Positions 1 through 5,520 of a stretch of DNA of 5,520 nucleotides are shown piece after piece (within the stretch, counting starts at the first letter, position 1; every line of letters starts with the position of its first letter). Made by a program: the position numbers and the translations under genes. Origin of the DNA: Emcibacter sp. Its GTDB lineage: Bacteria; Pseudomonadota; Alphaproteobacteria; Sphingomonadales; Emcibacteraceae. The notes below the pieces were generated by a model. That model did not search any database. It saw only the letters and a program-made list of their open reading frames with translations, and was not told where the DNA came from. Location of the stretch: NCBI GenBank assembly GCA_023142175.1, contig JAGLJX010000251.1, positions 1-5,520 on the forward strand. The letters are read 5' to 3'.

Positions 1-1778
1 ATCTTTTAAGCGGCGTGGTCGAAGGTATCGGCGGTTATGGTAACTGCGTTGGTGTGCCGACTGTTGGCGGTGAGACAAACTTTCATCCTTCTTACGATGG
101 TAATATTCTAGTGAATGCCATGACGGTTGGCCTTGCGGATCAGGATAAGATATTCTTGTCTGCTGCGGCAGGTATCGGCAACCCCGTTATTTATGTGGGT
201 TCCAAAACCGGACGGGACGGAATTCACGGGGCAACAATGGCCTCTGCTGAATTTACCGAAGATACCGAAGAAAAACGCCCAACCGTGCAGGTTGGTGACC
301 CCTTCACTGAAAAACTCCTCATCGAAGCCTGTCTTGAGCTGATGTCCACCGATATGGTTGTTGCTATTCAGGATATGGGCGCGGCTGGCCTGACATCATC
401 TTCTGTGGAGATGGCATCCGGTGGCGGCGTTGGTTTTGACTTTAACCTTGATATGGTTCCCCAGCGCGAAGAAAACATGACCCCATACGAGATGATGCTG
501 TCCGAAAGTCAGGAACGCATGCTGATCGTTCTTAAACCGGGCCGTGAAGCAGAAGCCAAGGCGATCTTTGATAAATGGGACCTTGATTTTGCCGTCATCG
601 GAAAAATCACCGATACTGGCAATCTCACCCTAAAATTCAAAGGCGAAGTGGTTGCCGATATTCCGACCCAGCCCCTAGCCGATAATTCACCGGAATATGA
701 CCGCCCGTGGGTAAAAACACAACCAAAGCCATTCCTTAAAACTGAAGATGTTCCTGCCCCTGCGGATATGAAACAGGCTCTGCTTAAAATGATTGGTTCT
801 GAGCATCTATGCTCTCGCGACTGGATCTGGCAGCAATATGATATGCAGGTCATGGCTGATACCATCCAGAAACCGGGCGGGGATGCCGCCGTGGTTCGGG
901 TTCATGGAACGGATAAGGCCATTGCCATATCCACCGATTGTACTCCGCGTTATTGTTATGCCGACCCCGTAGAGGGCGGCAAACAGGCCGTAGCCGAAAC
1001 ATGGCGCAATATCACAGCCGTGGGCGCGACCCCGCTTGCGATCACAGATTGTCTGAATTTCGGCAATCCGGAACGACCCGAAATCATGGGCCAGTTTGTC
1101 GGATGCATCGAAGGTATGCGCGAGGCTTGTCTCACGTTGGACTATCCGGTGGTTTCGGGAAATGTGTCGCTTTACAACGAGACCAACGGCACTGGAATTC
1201 ATCCAACTCCGGCTATTGGCGGTGTTGGGATTCTCGATGATTCCAGTAAGATGGTCACCATTGAGCCCAAAACAGAAGGTGAGCTTCTGCTCTTGATCGG
1301 GGATACACAAGGCCATCTTGGTGCATCTCTTTATCTTGAAATTATGGAAGGGCGGGAAGAAGGCGCACCGCCGCCTGTTGATCTCAATGTTGAAAAGAAA
1401 AACGGTGATTTTGTCCGCGCTCAAATAAATATGGGTAACATTTCCGCCTGTCATGATATTTCTGATGGTGGGCTTTATGTAGCCCTGGCGGAAATGGTCA
1501 TGGCAGCTAAATTGGGTATGACTGTTACCGTTGACGCGGGGAACGTACCCGCCCATGCTTTCGCCTTTGGTGAAGATCAGGCGCGTTATATTCTTTCTGT
1601 CCCTGCGGATAAAGCAGATAACATTGTGGCTGCTGCCAATAATTCTGGTGTATCTGTGCAAAATATTGGTAATGTTGGTGGCAATGAGTTGACTTTAAAC
1701 AACATCGCCCCCATATCAGTCTCAGAACTGCTCACCACCCATAAGGGCTGGATGCCAGACTATATGAGCATTGATTAA
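1..1778 (+). CDS. purL: Phosphoribosylformylglycinamidine synthase subunit PurL, 5' partial
   Basis: PurL is the synthetase subunit that converts FGAR, ATP and glutamine-derived ammonia to FGAM in cytoplasmic de novo purine synthesis. The reading frame is open to the left edge (first full codon at 3-5), so the GTG at 15 is internal. About 591 residues are visible. Small-type PurL is usually about 730-740 residues, so roughly 145 N-terminal residues lie outside the window. Counting from the codon at 15, visible family motifs are GGETNFHP (18-25), [13 protein letters not shown] (93-105), [10 protein letters not shown] (129-138), SESQERML (163-170), [10 protein letters not shown] (309-318), [10 protein letters not shown] (381-390) and [16 protein letters not shown] (479-494). 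These cover the two repeated AIRS-like halves. The frame ends soon after the AIRS fold with no glutaminase domain, so PurQ and PurS must be separate genes elsewhere. bolA starts 15 nt after the stop, suggesting co-transcription. Identification is very secure. Confidence 0.98.
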   Translation, partial: LLSGVVEGIGGYGNCVGVPTVGGETNFHPSYDGNILVNAMTVGLADQDKIFLSAAAGIGNPVIYVGSKTGRDGIHGATMASAEFTEDTEEKRPTVQVGDPFTEKLLIEACLELMSTDMVVAIQDMGAAGLTSSSVEMASGGGVGFDFNLDMVPQREENMTPYEMMLSESQERMLIVLKPGREAEAKAIFDKWDLDFAVIGKITDTGNLTLKFKGEVVADIPTQPLADNSPEYDRPWVKTQPKPFLKTEDVPAPADMKQALLKMIGSEHLCSRDWIWQQYDMQVMADTIQKPGGDAAVVRVHGTDKAIAISTDCTPRYCYADPVEGGKQAVAETWRNITAVGATPLAITDCLNFGNPERPEIMGQFVGCIEGMREACLTLDYPVVSGNVSLYNETNGTGIHPTPAIGGVGILDDSSKMVTIEPKTEGELLLLIGDTQGHLGASLYLEIMEGREEGAPPPVDLNVEKKNGDFVRAQINMGNISACHDISDGGLYVALAEMVMAAKLGMTVTVDAGNVPAHAFAFGEDQARYILSVPADKADNIVAAANNSGVSVQNIGNVGGNELTLNNIAPISVSELLTTHKGWMPDYMSID

Positions 1779-1793
1779 TCAGGAGCCAAAAAA

Positions 1794-2027
1794 ATGGCAA
1801 TGGAAGCAACAGAAATTGAAGAAATGATCCGGGAATTTATCCCCGATGCAACAGTTACCATTCAGGACTTGCGCGGTGATGGCGACCATTATGCTGCCCA
1901 TGTCACATCACAGGAATTTGCTGGCAAAAGCCGCGTCAAGCAACATCAGATGGTCTATAAGGCCCTCAAGGGCAAGATGGGTGATGATCTTCATGCCCTC
2001 GCCCTGCAAACCTCAATACCAGAATAA
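1794..2027 (+). CDS. BolA family protein (BolA2/IbaG-like, glutaredoxin partner)
   Basis: This is a small cytoplasmic BolA-fold protein of 77 residues, the usual size for the short BolA2/IbaG-like class. The diagnostic helix segment RVKQHQMVYKAL spans residues 47-58 and is followed by the terminal DLHALALQT (65-73). H67 in that segment is the invariant BolA histidine used as an iron-sulfur ligand in BolA-glutaredoxin complexes. H32, in the loop after GDGD, sits where other family members carry the variable His/Cys ligand; that alignment is inference. The ATG at 1794 is preceded by AGGAG at 1781-1785 with 8-nt spacing, which fixes the start. The gene lies 15 nt after purL and 25 nt before the CGFS glutaredoxin gene, its expected physical partner. 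Known family roles are [2Fe-2S] transfer and iron-status signalling. Which of these applies here cannot be read from sequence. Confidence 0.95.
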   Translation: MAMEATEIEEMIREFIPDATVTIQDLRGDGDHYAAHVTSQEFAGKSRVKQHQMVYKALKGKMGDDLHALALQTSIPE

Positions 2028-2052
2028 AACAACCACTAATCAGGAAAAACAA

Positions 2053-2385
2053 ATGACTAATCCAGTTTTCACACGTATCGAAGATGATATTAAAAACAGT
2101 GACATCGTGCTTTATATGAAAGGCAGCCCAATGTTCCCGCAATGTGGATTTTCTTCTGCGGTGATAGAAGTTCTCAACCATTTCAAAGTTGATTTTGAGG
2201 CCTTCGATGTGCTTCAGGACCCTGCCTTGCGGGACGGCATCAAGGAATTCAGCGAATGGCCCACTATTCCACAGCTTTACGTTAAGGGTGAATTTGTCGG
2301 CGGGTGTGACATCATCCGCGAAATGGCTGCCAATGGTGAGTTGGTGGGGTTGTTTGAACAGAATGACATTAAACCAAAGGCCTAA
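2053..2385 (+). CDS. grxD: Monothiol glutaredoxin, Grx4/GrxD type (CGFS)
   Basis: This is a 110-residue single-domain monothiol glutaredoxin, which binds a glutathione-ligated [2Fe-2S] cluster and passes it to target proteins, often with a BolA partner. The active-site motif PQCGFS spans residues 29-34, with C31 as the cluster-ligating cysteine. K23 (YMKGSP) and the WPTIPQLY motif (69-76) form the glutathione site, with the cis-proline at 73. GGCD (83-86) is the C-terminal glutathione-binding turn. Length matches the E. coli GrxD class. The ATG at 2053 has AGGAA at 2042-2046, spaced 6 nt. The frame is open upstream into bolA, but an upstream start would overlap bolA and lacks family homology. 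It is the third gene of the purL-bolA-grxD run and is followed at once by a strong terminator, marking the operon end. Confidence 0.97.
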   Translation: MTNPVFTRIEDDIKNSDIVLYMKGSPMFPQCGFSSAVIEVLNHFKVDFEAFDVLQDPALRDGIKEFSEWPTIPQLYVKGEFVGGCDIIREMAANGELVGLFEQNDIKPKA

Positions 2386-2387
2386 CC

Positions 2388-2421
2388 AAAAAAAGAGCCC
2401 CGGTTGGGGGCTCTTTTTTTT
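2388..2421. terminator. Bidirectional Rho-independent terminator between grxD and the hemerythrin-like gene
   Basis: A perfect hairpin pairs GAGCCCC (2395-2401) with GGGGCTC (2407-2413) around a 5-nt loop. It is extended by A7 (2388-2394) facing T8 (2414-2421). Read on +, the T run follows the stem 3 nt after the grxD stop. Read on -, the A run gives a U tract 12 nt beyond the stop of the converging hemerythrin-like gene. One element therefore probably terminates both transcripts. Confidence 0.93.
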
Positions 2422-2432
2422 GATTATATCTT

Positions 2433-2849
2433 CTAAGTTTTATTATATCCTATCGTGACCAGATGCTCAGCGAATAACAAATCTTTCTTCAAAATCCATG
2501 ACAAAAGATAATTCCGCATTTCATAAAGGCAACCTTCCCAGTTTTCCAACGAATTCTCTTTATTTCCCAGATTTATAATATGGTCTAACATCTTCTGATG
2601 ATCATCATCCACATCATCATCTATATAACCATAATTTATCATTATTTCTGTTTCATCTGCAAAATGCTTTTCCAATTTTGTGTAAAACTCCTGCCATTTA
2701 TTTTGGCAGAGACGCGTATCACCCTGCATAAAACCATCAACCATTTCATTTAATATGGCAATAAGGTCAATATGATCAGAATCTATCTTTTCCTGACCGA
2801 TTAAAAAAGCTGTAGAGAACTCAAACTTATCCACAAAAACATACTCCAA
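2433..2849 (-). CDS. Bacteriohemerythrin-like protein with an incomplete diiron site
   Basis: The 138-residue product fits the hemerythrin four-helix bundle. It has the N-terminal pattern G-x3-IDSDH-x2-L-x3-LN (18-34) and HFADE (62-66). H26, H62 and E66 keep the 36- and 4-residue spacings of the canonical ligands. The rest is degenerate. The usual YP-x4-H-x3-H region reads YGYIDDDVDDDH (73-84), with one histidine (H84) out of register. The usual W-x3-H-x4-D reads W118 followed by K122 and A127. Diiron O2 binding is therefore doubtful, and a structural, mononuclear-metal or sensing role is possible (inference). The listed start is TTG at 2849, whose upstream purine tract (GGGGAG, 2853-2858) is only 3 nt away. 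GTG at 2832-2834 has GGAG 9 nt upstream and would give 133 residues. The gene is much more AT-rich than its neighbours and stands alone between two terminators. No signal peptide or membrane segment is seen. Confidence 0.8.
   Translation of the reverse strand: MEYVFVDKFEFSTAFLIGQEKIDSDHIDLIAILNEMVDGFMQGDTRLCQNKWQEFYTKLEKHFADETEIMINYGYIDDDVDDDHQKMLDHIINLGNKENSLENWEGCLYEMRNYLLSWILKKDLLFAEHLVTIGYNKT
2844..2847 (-). promoter_or_regulatory. Candidate RBS deciding the hemerythrin-like start (GGAG)
   Basis: GGAG on the - strand lies 9 nt before the GTG at 2834-2832. The competing TTG start at 2849 overlaps this site and has only a 3-nt spacing from its own purine-rich stretch. The spacing favours the GTG start, but the first five residues cannot be excluded. 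Confidence 0.4.
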
Positions 2850-2861
2850 ACGCTCCCCATT

Positions 2862-2889
2862 ACTATATTAAAACCATAATAAAATTCAA
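2862..2889 (-). promoter_or_regulatory. Possible promoter of the hemerythrin-like gene
   Basis: On the - strand TTGAAT (2884-2889) and TATAGT (2862-2867) are separated by 16 nt, a fair sigma70-like match. Transcription would begin near 2855, giving a very short leader that still includes the GGAG at 2844-2847. The region is very AT-rich, so chance matches are likely. Two weaker alternatives are TTTCCA/TACAAT (2934-2939 and 2912-2917) and an isolated TATAAT (2966-2971). The rest of 2850-2987 shows no gene. Confidence 0.3.
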
Positions 2890-2987
2890 AATTATTAACA
2901 ATATTTTTCTCATTGTAACGAAGATGCTACACTTGGAAAATCAACCAAAATCTATATCAGTTTTTATTATACCGCATAGTGATTAAC

Positions 2988-3021
2988 AAAAAAACTGCCC
3001 AACTATAATAGTGGGCAGTTT
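2988..3021 (-). terminator. Rho-independent terminator of rpsD
   Basis: On the - strand, AAACTGCCC pairs with GGGCAGTTT around an inner stem ACTA/TAGT with a 3-nt loop and one bulged base. A run of seven T follows (plus-strand A run 2988-2994). It lies about 32 nt past the rpsD stop, in the correct orientation. Confidence 0.9.
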
Positions 3022-3053
3022 ATTAAAATTTTGGTTATGAATGTAACTTAAGT

Positions 3054-3671
3054 TTAGCGTGAGTAAAATTCCACGATAAGATTTGGTTCCATTTGCACAG
3101 GATAAGGAATTTCATCCAACAGAGGAACACGAAGGTAAGTAACCTTAGTTCCGTTGTTTTCCAGAGCTAGATATTCGGGAACATCGCGCTCGTTTGAATC
3201 AATACCCTGAATAACCATGGGGATCTGACGTGATTTCTCACGGATCTCAACCACATCACCAACTTTAACGCGGTAACTTGGGATATTCACTTTTTTGCCA
3301 TTCACTGTCACATGACCATGATTGACGAACTGACGGGCAGAAAAGATGGTTGGTACGAATTTTGAACGATATACCAAAGCATCCAGACGGCTTTCCAGCA
3401 GACCAACAAGGAATGCACCCGTGTCACCACGCATTTTGTCAGCATCTTTGTAAATGCGTTTAAACTGTTTTTCGGTAATATCGCCGTAATAGCCCTTGAG
3501 CTTCTGTTTCGCGCGCAACTGGATACCATAATCGGAAAGCTTGCTGCGACGACCCTGACCATGCTGGCCCGGCCCATATTCGCGAGAATTTACGGGAGAT
3601 TTTGGACGGCCCCAGATGTTTTCACCCATGCGGCGGTCAATTTTATACTTAGCTTGTGTACGTTTAGTCAT
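3054..3671 (-). CDS. rpsD: 30S ribosomal protein S4
   Basis: This is a 205-residue S4, a primary 16S rRNA-binding protein that nucleates assembly of the 30S body. The N-terminal region (residues 1-94) carries family segments such as RRMGENIWG (13-21), [10 protein letters not shown] (29-38) and KQKLKGYYG (55-63). The S4 RNA-binding domain runs from about 95 to 158 and includes [10 protein letters not shown] (93-102), [14 protein letters not shown] (112-125) and [11 protein letters not shown] (133-143). No cysteines occur in the N-terminal 50 residues, so this is the zinc-free form. The C-terminus ([10 protein letters not shown]) is typical. The ATG at 3671 begins with the conserved MTKR-type sequence. 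Its Shine-Dalgarno is poor: AGAAG at 3684-3688, 12 nt upstream. The gene stands alone, unlike the S13-S11-S4-alpha operon of gammaproteobacteria, with its own promoter and terminator. Confidence 0.98.
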   Translation of the reverse strand: MTKRTQAKYKIDRRMGENIWGRPKSPVNSREYGPGQHGQGRRSKLSDYGIQLRAKQKLKGYYGDITEKQFKRIYKDADKMRGDTGAFLVGLLESRLDALVYRSKFVPTIFSARQFVNHGHVTVNGKKVNIPSYRVKVGDVVEIREKSRQIPMVIQGIDSNERDVPEYLALENNGTKVTYLRVPLLDEIPYPVQMEPNLIVEFYSR

Positions 3672-3740
3672 TTTATAGAATCGCTTCTGTTAAATTGTTG
3701 AAATCAGCGCCATGAAATAAGATATGCCCTACCTCACGCA

Positions 3741-3761
3741 ACTCAAGATTTTCGCCTGAGT
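3741..3761 (-). promoter_or_regulatory. Hairpin in the rpsD 5' leader
   Basis: In the - strand transcript ACTCAGG pairs with CTTGAGT (six Watson-Crick pairs and one G-U) around a 7-nt loop CGAAAAT. It lies near the 5' end of the predicted leader, well before the weak ribosome binding site. S4 represses its own translation in other bacteria through structured leaders, so a control role is plausible. No match to a known leader motif is claimed. Confidence 0.4.
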
Positions 3762-3777
3762 CATTCACGTTTGGCGG

Positions 3778-3805
3778 AATATAGTGAAGGGCACGGGAAA
3801 GTCAA
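3778..3805 (-). promoter_or_regulatory. Promoter of rpsD
   Basis: On the - strand, -35 TTGACT (3800-3805) and -10 TATATT (3778-3783) are separated by 16 nt. Both hexamers match the consensus at five of six positions, and no rival of this quality lies nearer the gene. Transcription would start near 3771 and give a leader of about 100 nt before the rpsD ATG. Confidence 0.7.
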
Positions 3806-3825
3806 TGGAAAACAGCCTTGAGCGT

Positions 3826-3856
3826 GGTTCATGGTGTAACTTGTTACACCGGAACC
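3826..3856. repeat. Interrupted palindrome between trmJ and the rpsD promoter
   Basis: The core GGTGTAAC-TT-GTTACACC (3833-3850) is a perfect inverted repeat of 8-nt arms around 2 nt. Outer arms GGTTC (3826-3830) and GAACC (3852-3856) extend it, with a small mismatch between. It lies 12 nt after the trmJ stop and about 21-28 nt upstream of the rpsD -35. It could be an operator, or an RNA hairpin at the 3' end of trmJ mRNA. No U tract follows on either strand, so it is not a standard terminator. Confidence 0.75.
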
Positions 3857-3868
3857 AAAATCAAAACC

Positions 3869-4681
3869 TTATTCCTCATCTTTCTTTTTCAATTCAGCCT
3901 TTTCCGCAATCCAGCCCGGTCCACCGCCCGTGGCAAGGGCCTTTACCACCCCGCGCAGGGTGCTTACTTCCTCACGTGTCAGCTCGGATCGTTTAAAGAT
4001 ATTACGCAGATTCCGCTTCATGGTTGCGCGCCGTTGATCATGGCGAAAATATCCGGCCTCGGTCAGTTCAACCTCCATATGATCAAACAATTTCTGCAGA
4101 TCATCGGATGATGCGGGTGTGGTCTCAAGTTGCGGGGTATATTGATCAGGTTGGTCGGTTCCGGTCTGAAACCATTCATAAGACATGAGGATCACAGCCT
4201 GCGCCAGATTTATCGACGCAAAAGCCGGATTGAGCGGCACAGATACGATGGCATCGGCCAAGGCCACATCATCATTCTTAAGCCCCGCCTTTTCCGGTCC
4301 AAACAAAAGCCCGAATTTCTGCCCTGCATCGCAATGCGACCGCATGAGGGACGCACATTTATGGGGCGTGACCACCGTCTTGATCATATCCCGCCGACGC
4401 GCTGTGGTGGCATAAACATAACTCAGGTCAGCAATGGCCTCTGCCGTGGTATCGAACACCCGCGCCTTATCAAGCACAATATCCGCCCCCGCCGCCGCAG
4501 GGATTGCATCCGGATTAGGCCAACCATCTCGCGGCGCCACAAGCCGCAAATCGGTCAGCCCGAAATTATACATAGCCCGAACCGCCTTGCCGATATTCTC
4601 GCCAAGCTGCGCCCCGATCAAAATAATCGCGGGGCCATCATCATGTAATATTTCATTTTCCAAACTGTTAGTCCCAGCCAT
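3869..4681 (-). CDS. trmJ: SPOUT-class RNA methyltransferase, TrmJ-like (TrmH family group 1)
   Basis: The product is a 270-residue cytoplasmic SpoU/TrmH-type methyltransferase, most like TrmJ, which 2'-O-methylates position 32 of tRNAs using S-adenosylmethionine. Family motif 1 is NIGKAVRAMYNFG (29-41), with R35 at the conserved arginine. Motif 2 is LLFGPEKAGL (125-134) and motif 3 is VPLNPAFASINLAQAV (148-163). Motifs 2 and 3 build the trefoil-knot cofactor site. A helical C-terminal tail (about 190-255, ending LTREEVSTLRGVVKAL) is typical of TrmJ. The start is ATG at 4681, with AGGAG 5 nt upstream. The frame stays open 34 more codons to 4783, but that stretch runs into the edge of a dispersed repeat and has no family similarity. 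The gene follows thiC in the same direction after a repeat-filled gap. The exact tRNA target is inferred from the family. Membership is secure, the symbol slightly less so. Confidence 0.9.
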   Translation of the reverse strand: MAGTNSLENEILHDDGPAIILIGAQLGENIGKAVRAMYNFGLTDLRLVAPRDGWPNPDAIPAAAGADIVLDKARVFDTTAEAIADLSYVYATTARRRDMIKTVVTPHKCASLMRSHCDAGQKFGLLFGPEKAGLKNDDVALADAIVSVPLNPAFASINLAQAVILMSYEWFQTGTDQPDQYTPQLETTPASSDDLQKLFDHMEVELTEAGYFRHDQRRATMKRNLRNIFKRSELTREEVSTLRGVVKALATGGGPGWIAEKAELKKKDEE

Positions 4682-4686
4682 ATGAT

Positions 4687-4691
4687 CTCCT
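4687..4691 (-). promoter_or_regulatory. RBS that fixes the trmJ start (AGGAG)
   Basis: AGGAG on the - strand sits 5 nt before the ATG at 4681. It supports this start over the longer open frame beginning at 4783. No convincing promoter was found upstream in 4692-4778, where only weak -35/-10 matches occur. Confidence 0.75.
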
Positions 4692-4778
4692 ACATGGCTC
4701 CCTAGTACAGTAAAATGAGGGTCATAACAATATGTCCCACCCTTAATAACATCATTCCCACACCCTCGCCTCACCTTA

Positions 4779-4885
4779 GTCATTCCTGCGAAGACAGGAA
4801 TCCAGTCCTCTTAATAAATAATGACATCGGAGATGACTTCTTTTTATTTAACTAGATACCTGCCTCCTGCGTAGGCAGGAATGAC
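4779..4885. repeat. Composite inverted-repeat element with GTCATTCCTGC ends
   Basis: The left end (4779-4805) begins GTCATTCCTGC and folds as ATTCCTG/CAGGAAT (4782-4788 with 4795-4801), then reads CCAG. The right end (4859-4885) is an inverted, diverged copy ending GCAGGAATGAC, with its own fold CCTGCC/GGCAGG (4859-4864 with 4874-4879). The two 11-nt ends are exact inverted repeats. The AT-richer middle (about 4806-4858) has no gene. Repeats with this core are familiar as dispersed palindromes in alphaproteobacterial and other genomes. In transcripts running from thiC to trmJ the hairpins could mark or protect an mRNA end. The remaining gap DNA (4682-4778 and 4886-4904) shows nothing further. 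Confidence 0.75.
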
Positions 4886-4904
4886 GGAGCTATATTATGT
4901 CCCC

Positions 4905-5520
<616 letters not shown>

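Noticed and set aside
807..1661. Long open frame of 284 codons on the - strand inside purL
   Set aside because: It lies antisense to strongly conserved PurL motifs, its translation shows no recognisable domain, and it is explained as a shadow of the + strand codons.
1846..2052. Longer glutaredoxin frame starting inside bolA
   Set aside because: The extra 69 residues overlap bolA in another frame and are not glutaredoxin-like. The ATG at 2053 has its own RBS.
3784..4111. Two overlapping + strand open frames upstream of and within trmJ
   Set aside because: Both are antisense to trmJ or span the palindrome and rpsD promoter. Their translations are low in recognisable features and no good RBS was seen.
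4692..4778. Promoter for trmJ (TTGTTA-17-TACTAG or TTATTA-17-TATGAC)
   Set aside because: Each has only about half-consensus hexamers, so they are not distinguishable from background.
4682..4783. N-terminal extension of trmJ by 34 codons to an upstream ATG
   Set aside because: It reaches into the edge of the dispersed repeat and shows no family similarity, while the ATG at 4681 has a well-spaced AGGAG and places the SPOUT motif at the usual distance.
4859..4885. Right repeat module as the thiC terminator
   Set aside because: The hairpin is followed on the - strand by mixed AT sequence and not by a U tract, and it belongs to a repeat family and is not a dedicated terminator.
4731..4903. TATGTCCC repeated at 4731-4738 and 4896-4903 as a possible target-site duplication flanking the composite repeat
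   Set aside because: The copies do not abut the element ends (about 40 nt away on the left and 10 nt on the right), so chance is the simpler explanation.

Overview
The window reads as chromosomal housekeeping DNA of an alphaproteobacterium. Three things suggest this: a short-form PurL followed directly by a BolA-family gene and a CGFS monothiol glutaredoxin, an S4 ribosomal protein without the N-terminal zinc cysteines, and a dispersed repeat of the GTCATTCCTGC type common in alphaproteobacterial genomes. The genus cannot be fixed from the sequence. No phage, transposase, CRISPR, tRNA or rRNA gene was seen.

Layout. Positions 1-2385 on the + strand hold a tight purL (5' end missing) - bolA - grxD run, with gaps of 15 and 25 nt and a good Shine-Dalgarno before each downstream gene. 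It ends in a strong hairpin with T runs on both sides (2388-2421), which can also stop the converging gene. Positions 2433-2849 on the - strand hold a short AT-rich gene for a hemerythrin-like protein that lacks several canonical iron ligands. Positions 2850-2987 are AT-rich intergenic DNA, and 2988-3021 is the terminator of rpsD. rpsD (3054-3671, -) has a strong sigma70-like promoter and a leader of about 100 nt with a hairpin. A 31-nt interrupted palindrome lies at 3826-3856, between that promoter and the next gene. trmJ-like RNA methyltransferase (3869-4681, -) follows, then a 107-bp composite inverted repeat (4779-4885), then the 3' third of thiC (4905 to the window end, -).

How the genes relate. 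PurL makes FGAM in purine synthesis. The next purine intermediate, AIR, is also the substrate of ThiC, but the two genes here are on opposite strands and about 3 kb apart, so no operon link is implied. BolA and CGFS glutaredoxins form [2Fe-2S]-bridged complexes in iron-sulfur trafficking and iron sensing, so their adjacency is functionally meaningful. ThiC and PurL need no new biology to explain them.

I found no convincing undescribed system. The most interesting points are the degenerate hemerythrin, the palindrome upstream of rpsD, the rpsD leader hairpin and the composite repeat between thiC and trmJ.
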